A DNA stretch of 7,032 nucleotides from contig CAZIMJ010000128.1 of NCBI GenBank assembly GCA_964540205.1, forward strand, positions 1 through 7,032. Reading direction: 5' to 3'. The notes beneath the pieces were generated by a model. That model saw only the letters and a program-made list of their open reading frames with translations, was not told where the DNA came from and made no database searches. Below are positions 5,843 to 7,032 of the stretch, piece by piece. Every line of letters begins with the position of its first letter. The first letter of the stretch is position 1. This DNA is from WTAW01 sp964540205 (GTDB lineage: Bacteria > Acidobacteriota > Aminicenantia > Aminicenantales > Aminicenantaceae). The position numbers and the translations under genes are program-made.

Positions 5843-7032
5843 GTGATTCAAATTGTAGAAAATCCTGAACGGATCAAAAGAGCAGAGATTGTGGTGGGGA
5901 TCCCATCCTTCAAAGAGGCGGATTCCATCGGACATGTTGTCTCAGAGGTCGATCAAGGACTGATACGATTTTTTGAGAAAAAGAACTCTGTTATCATCAA
6001 TGTGGACAATTTTTCACCCGACGGAACGAAGGATGCCTTTCTTAACACAAAGTCCAAGACGCCCAAGCTCTACTGCTCTACGGCAAAAGGAGTGCGGGGG
6101 AAAGGCCGGAACATTAAGAATCTTTTTCAAGCGGGAGTAGAACTCGGGGCTAAAGCGATCTTGATGGTGGACGCAGATCTAAAAAGTATAACGCCTGATT
6201 GGGTCCAGTATTTTACAGAGCCTATCTACATGGGGTATGACTATGTGATCCCCATTTATGTGCGCCATAAGTATGATGGAACGATCACGAATAACATTAC
6301 TTATCCATTGACCCGTGTCCTCTATGGACTTCGAACCAGGCAACCTATCGCTGGAGATTTTTGTTTTTCCGGCAGGCTTGCTAGAGCATTTTTAACTGAG
6401 AAGACGTGGAATCGAAACGTATCCGAATTCGGTATTGATATCTGGATGACGACAATAGCGATCGCAAGAGGATTTAATGTGTGTCAGACATTTCTTGGGG
6501 CTCCAAAATCCCATCGGGCGAAAGATCCCAGTGGGAACCTCGGTCCTATGTTCTATCAAGTTGTCGGAACACTCTTCGATTTGGCAGTTGATTTTGAATA
6601 CTTGTGGAAGGATACCTCAACCAGCCTGCCGACCAGCATTTTTGGCTTTGGCCTTGGAGTCAAAGAAGACCCGCCGATCGTCGATGTCAATGAAAAAAAT
6701 CTTCTGATAAACTTCAAAGAAGGCAGTCGGAGATATGGAAAGATATGGAAAAAAGTTATTGCTGAGATAAACCTGGAAGACCTGCTGCAAAATCTAAAAA
6801 GAGAAGTTAAGGATGTAATTCTTCCAGCCGATCTATGGGCGAGGATCCTGTTTGATTATATCGTTGCTTACCGAGATGAATCAGTTTTAAGAGATCAGCT
6901 GCTCTTGTCTTTGATCCCGATCTATTTTTTGCGTACTCTTGGCTTTATTAATGGAACTCGGGAATTGGACACTAAGGAAGCCGAAGACTATCTGGATATT
7001 GAATGCCGGAAAATGGAAGAAGAAAAATATTA
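5843..7032 (+). CDS. GT-A glycosyltransferase, GT2/GT81-like (glucosyl-3-phosphoglycerate or mannosylglycerate synthase type), 3'-truncated
   Basis: The frame is open from GTG 5843 to the window edge, 396 full codons without a stop. GGAGGT at 5832-5837 sits 5 nt upstream; the ATG at 5839 dies after nine codons. The N-terminal nucleotide-binding region reads IVVGIPSFKEADSIGHVV, then NVDNFSPDGT. A KGRNIKNLFQ segment precedes the metal-binding DxD in MVDADLKS (Asp 110, Asp 112). Then come YVRHKYDGTITNNITYPL, RQPIAGDFCFSG and FGIDIWMTTIAIARGF, the pattern I associate with GT81 glucosyl-3-phosphoglycerate synthases and related glucosyl-/mannosylglycerate enzymes. A helical C-terminal region (about residues 300-396, with LPADLWARILFDY) resembles the tail of such cytosolic transferases; probably only a few residues are missing. 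It would transfer a sugar from a nucleotide-sugar donor to a small acceptor such as glycerate or phosphoglycerate, a compatible-solute role. No phosphatase partner for a two-step route is seen, and the acceptor is inference. Confidence 0.82.
   Translation, partial: MIQIVENPERIKRAEIVVGIPSFKEADSIGHVVSEVDQGLIRFFEKKNSVIINVDNFSPDGTKDAFLNTKSKTPKLYCSTAKGVRGKGRNIKNLFQAGVELGAKAILMVDADLKSITPDWVQYFTEPIYMGYDYVIPIYVRHKYDGTITNNITYPLTRVLYGLRTRQPIAGDFCFSGRLARAFLTEKTWNRNVSEFGIDIWMTTIAIARGFNVCQTFLGAPKSHRAKDPSGNLGPMFYQVVGTLFDLAVDFEYLWKDTSTSLPTSIFGFGLGVKEDPPIVDVNEKNLLINFKEGSRRYGKIWKKVIAEINLEDLLQNLKREVKDVILPADLWARILFDYIVAYRDESVLRDQLLLSLIPIYFLRTLGFINGTRELDTKEAEDYLDIECRKMEEEKY

Noticed and set aside
5429..5935. 168-codon minus-strand frame opposite the STAS gene
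   Set aside because: It lies antisense to three well-supported genes, shows no domain signature, and has no plausible start signal.

Overview
The window is bacterial. Dense same-strand genes, good Shine-Dalgarno sequences, a Gram-negative-style signal peptide and a Rsb/SpoIIA-type partner-switching cassette all fit an environmental, probably Gram-negative bacterium of moderate GC content. A deltaproteobacterium-like lineage is possible, but the sequence alone does not settle the phylum. Every supported gene is on the + strand.

Positions 1-1029 hold the 3' part of a PLP-dependent kynureninase-like (aminotransferase class V) gene whose start lies outside the window. Positions 1030-1597 have no intact gene. 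They contain a terminator-like inverted repeat, a decayed C-terminal remnant of a PflX-type radical-SAM protein (frameshifted and internally deleted), and, just before the next gene, three copies of the 9-mer TTTCGAATG (one inverted) spaced exactly 45 bp apart.

Positions 1598-7032 look like one transcription unit of five closely packed genes. They are a secreted glycoside hydrolase of the GH63/MGH1-like (alpha,alpha)6-barrel type; a PP2C/SpoIIE-type phosphatase with a degenerate, truncated receiver domain; an RsbW-type anti-sigma/serine kinase overlapping it as TAATG; a STAS anti-anti-sigma protein; and a GT2/GT81-like glycosyltransferase. The last gene starts at GTG 5843, runs off the right edge, and most resembles glucosyl-3-phosphoglycerate/mannosylglycerate-type synthases.

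The working model is inference. A complete phosphatase-kinase-STAS switch sits between a glycosyltransferase that could make a compatible-solute glycoside and a hydrolase from a clan that includes mannosyl-/glucosylglycerate hydrolases, so the unit may couple stress signalling to glycoside metabolism. The phosphatase is the most unusual gene. Its receiver domain has Glu in place of the phospho-accepting Asp, lacks the acidic pair, and stops about two-thirds of the way through the fold, yet the phosphatase domain keeps its metal-binding aspartates. No sigma factor or sensor kinase is visible in the window.
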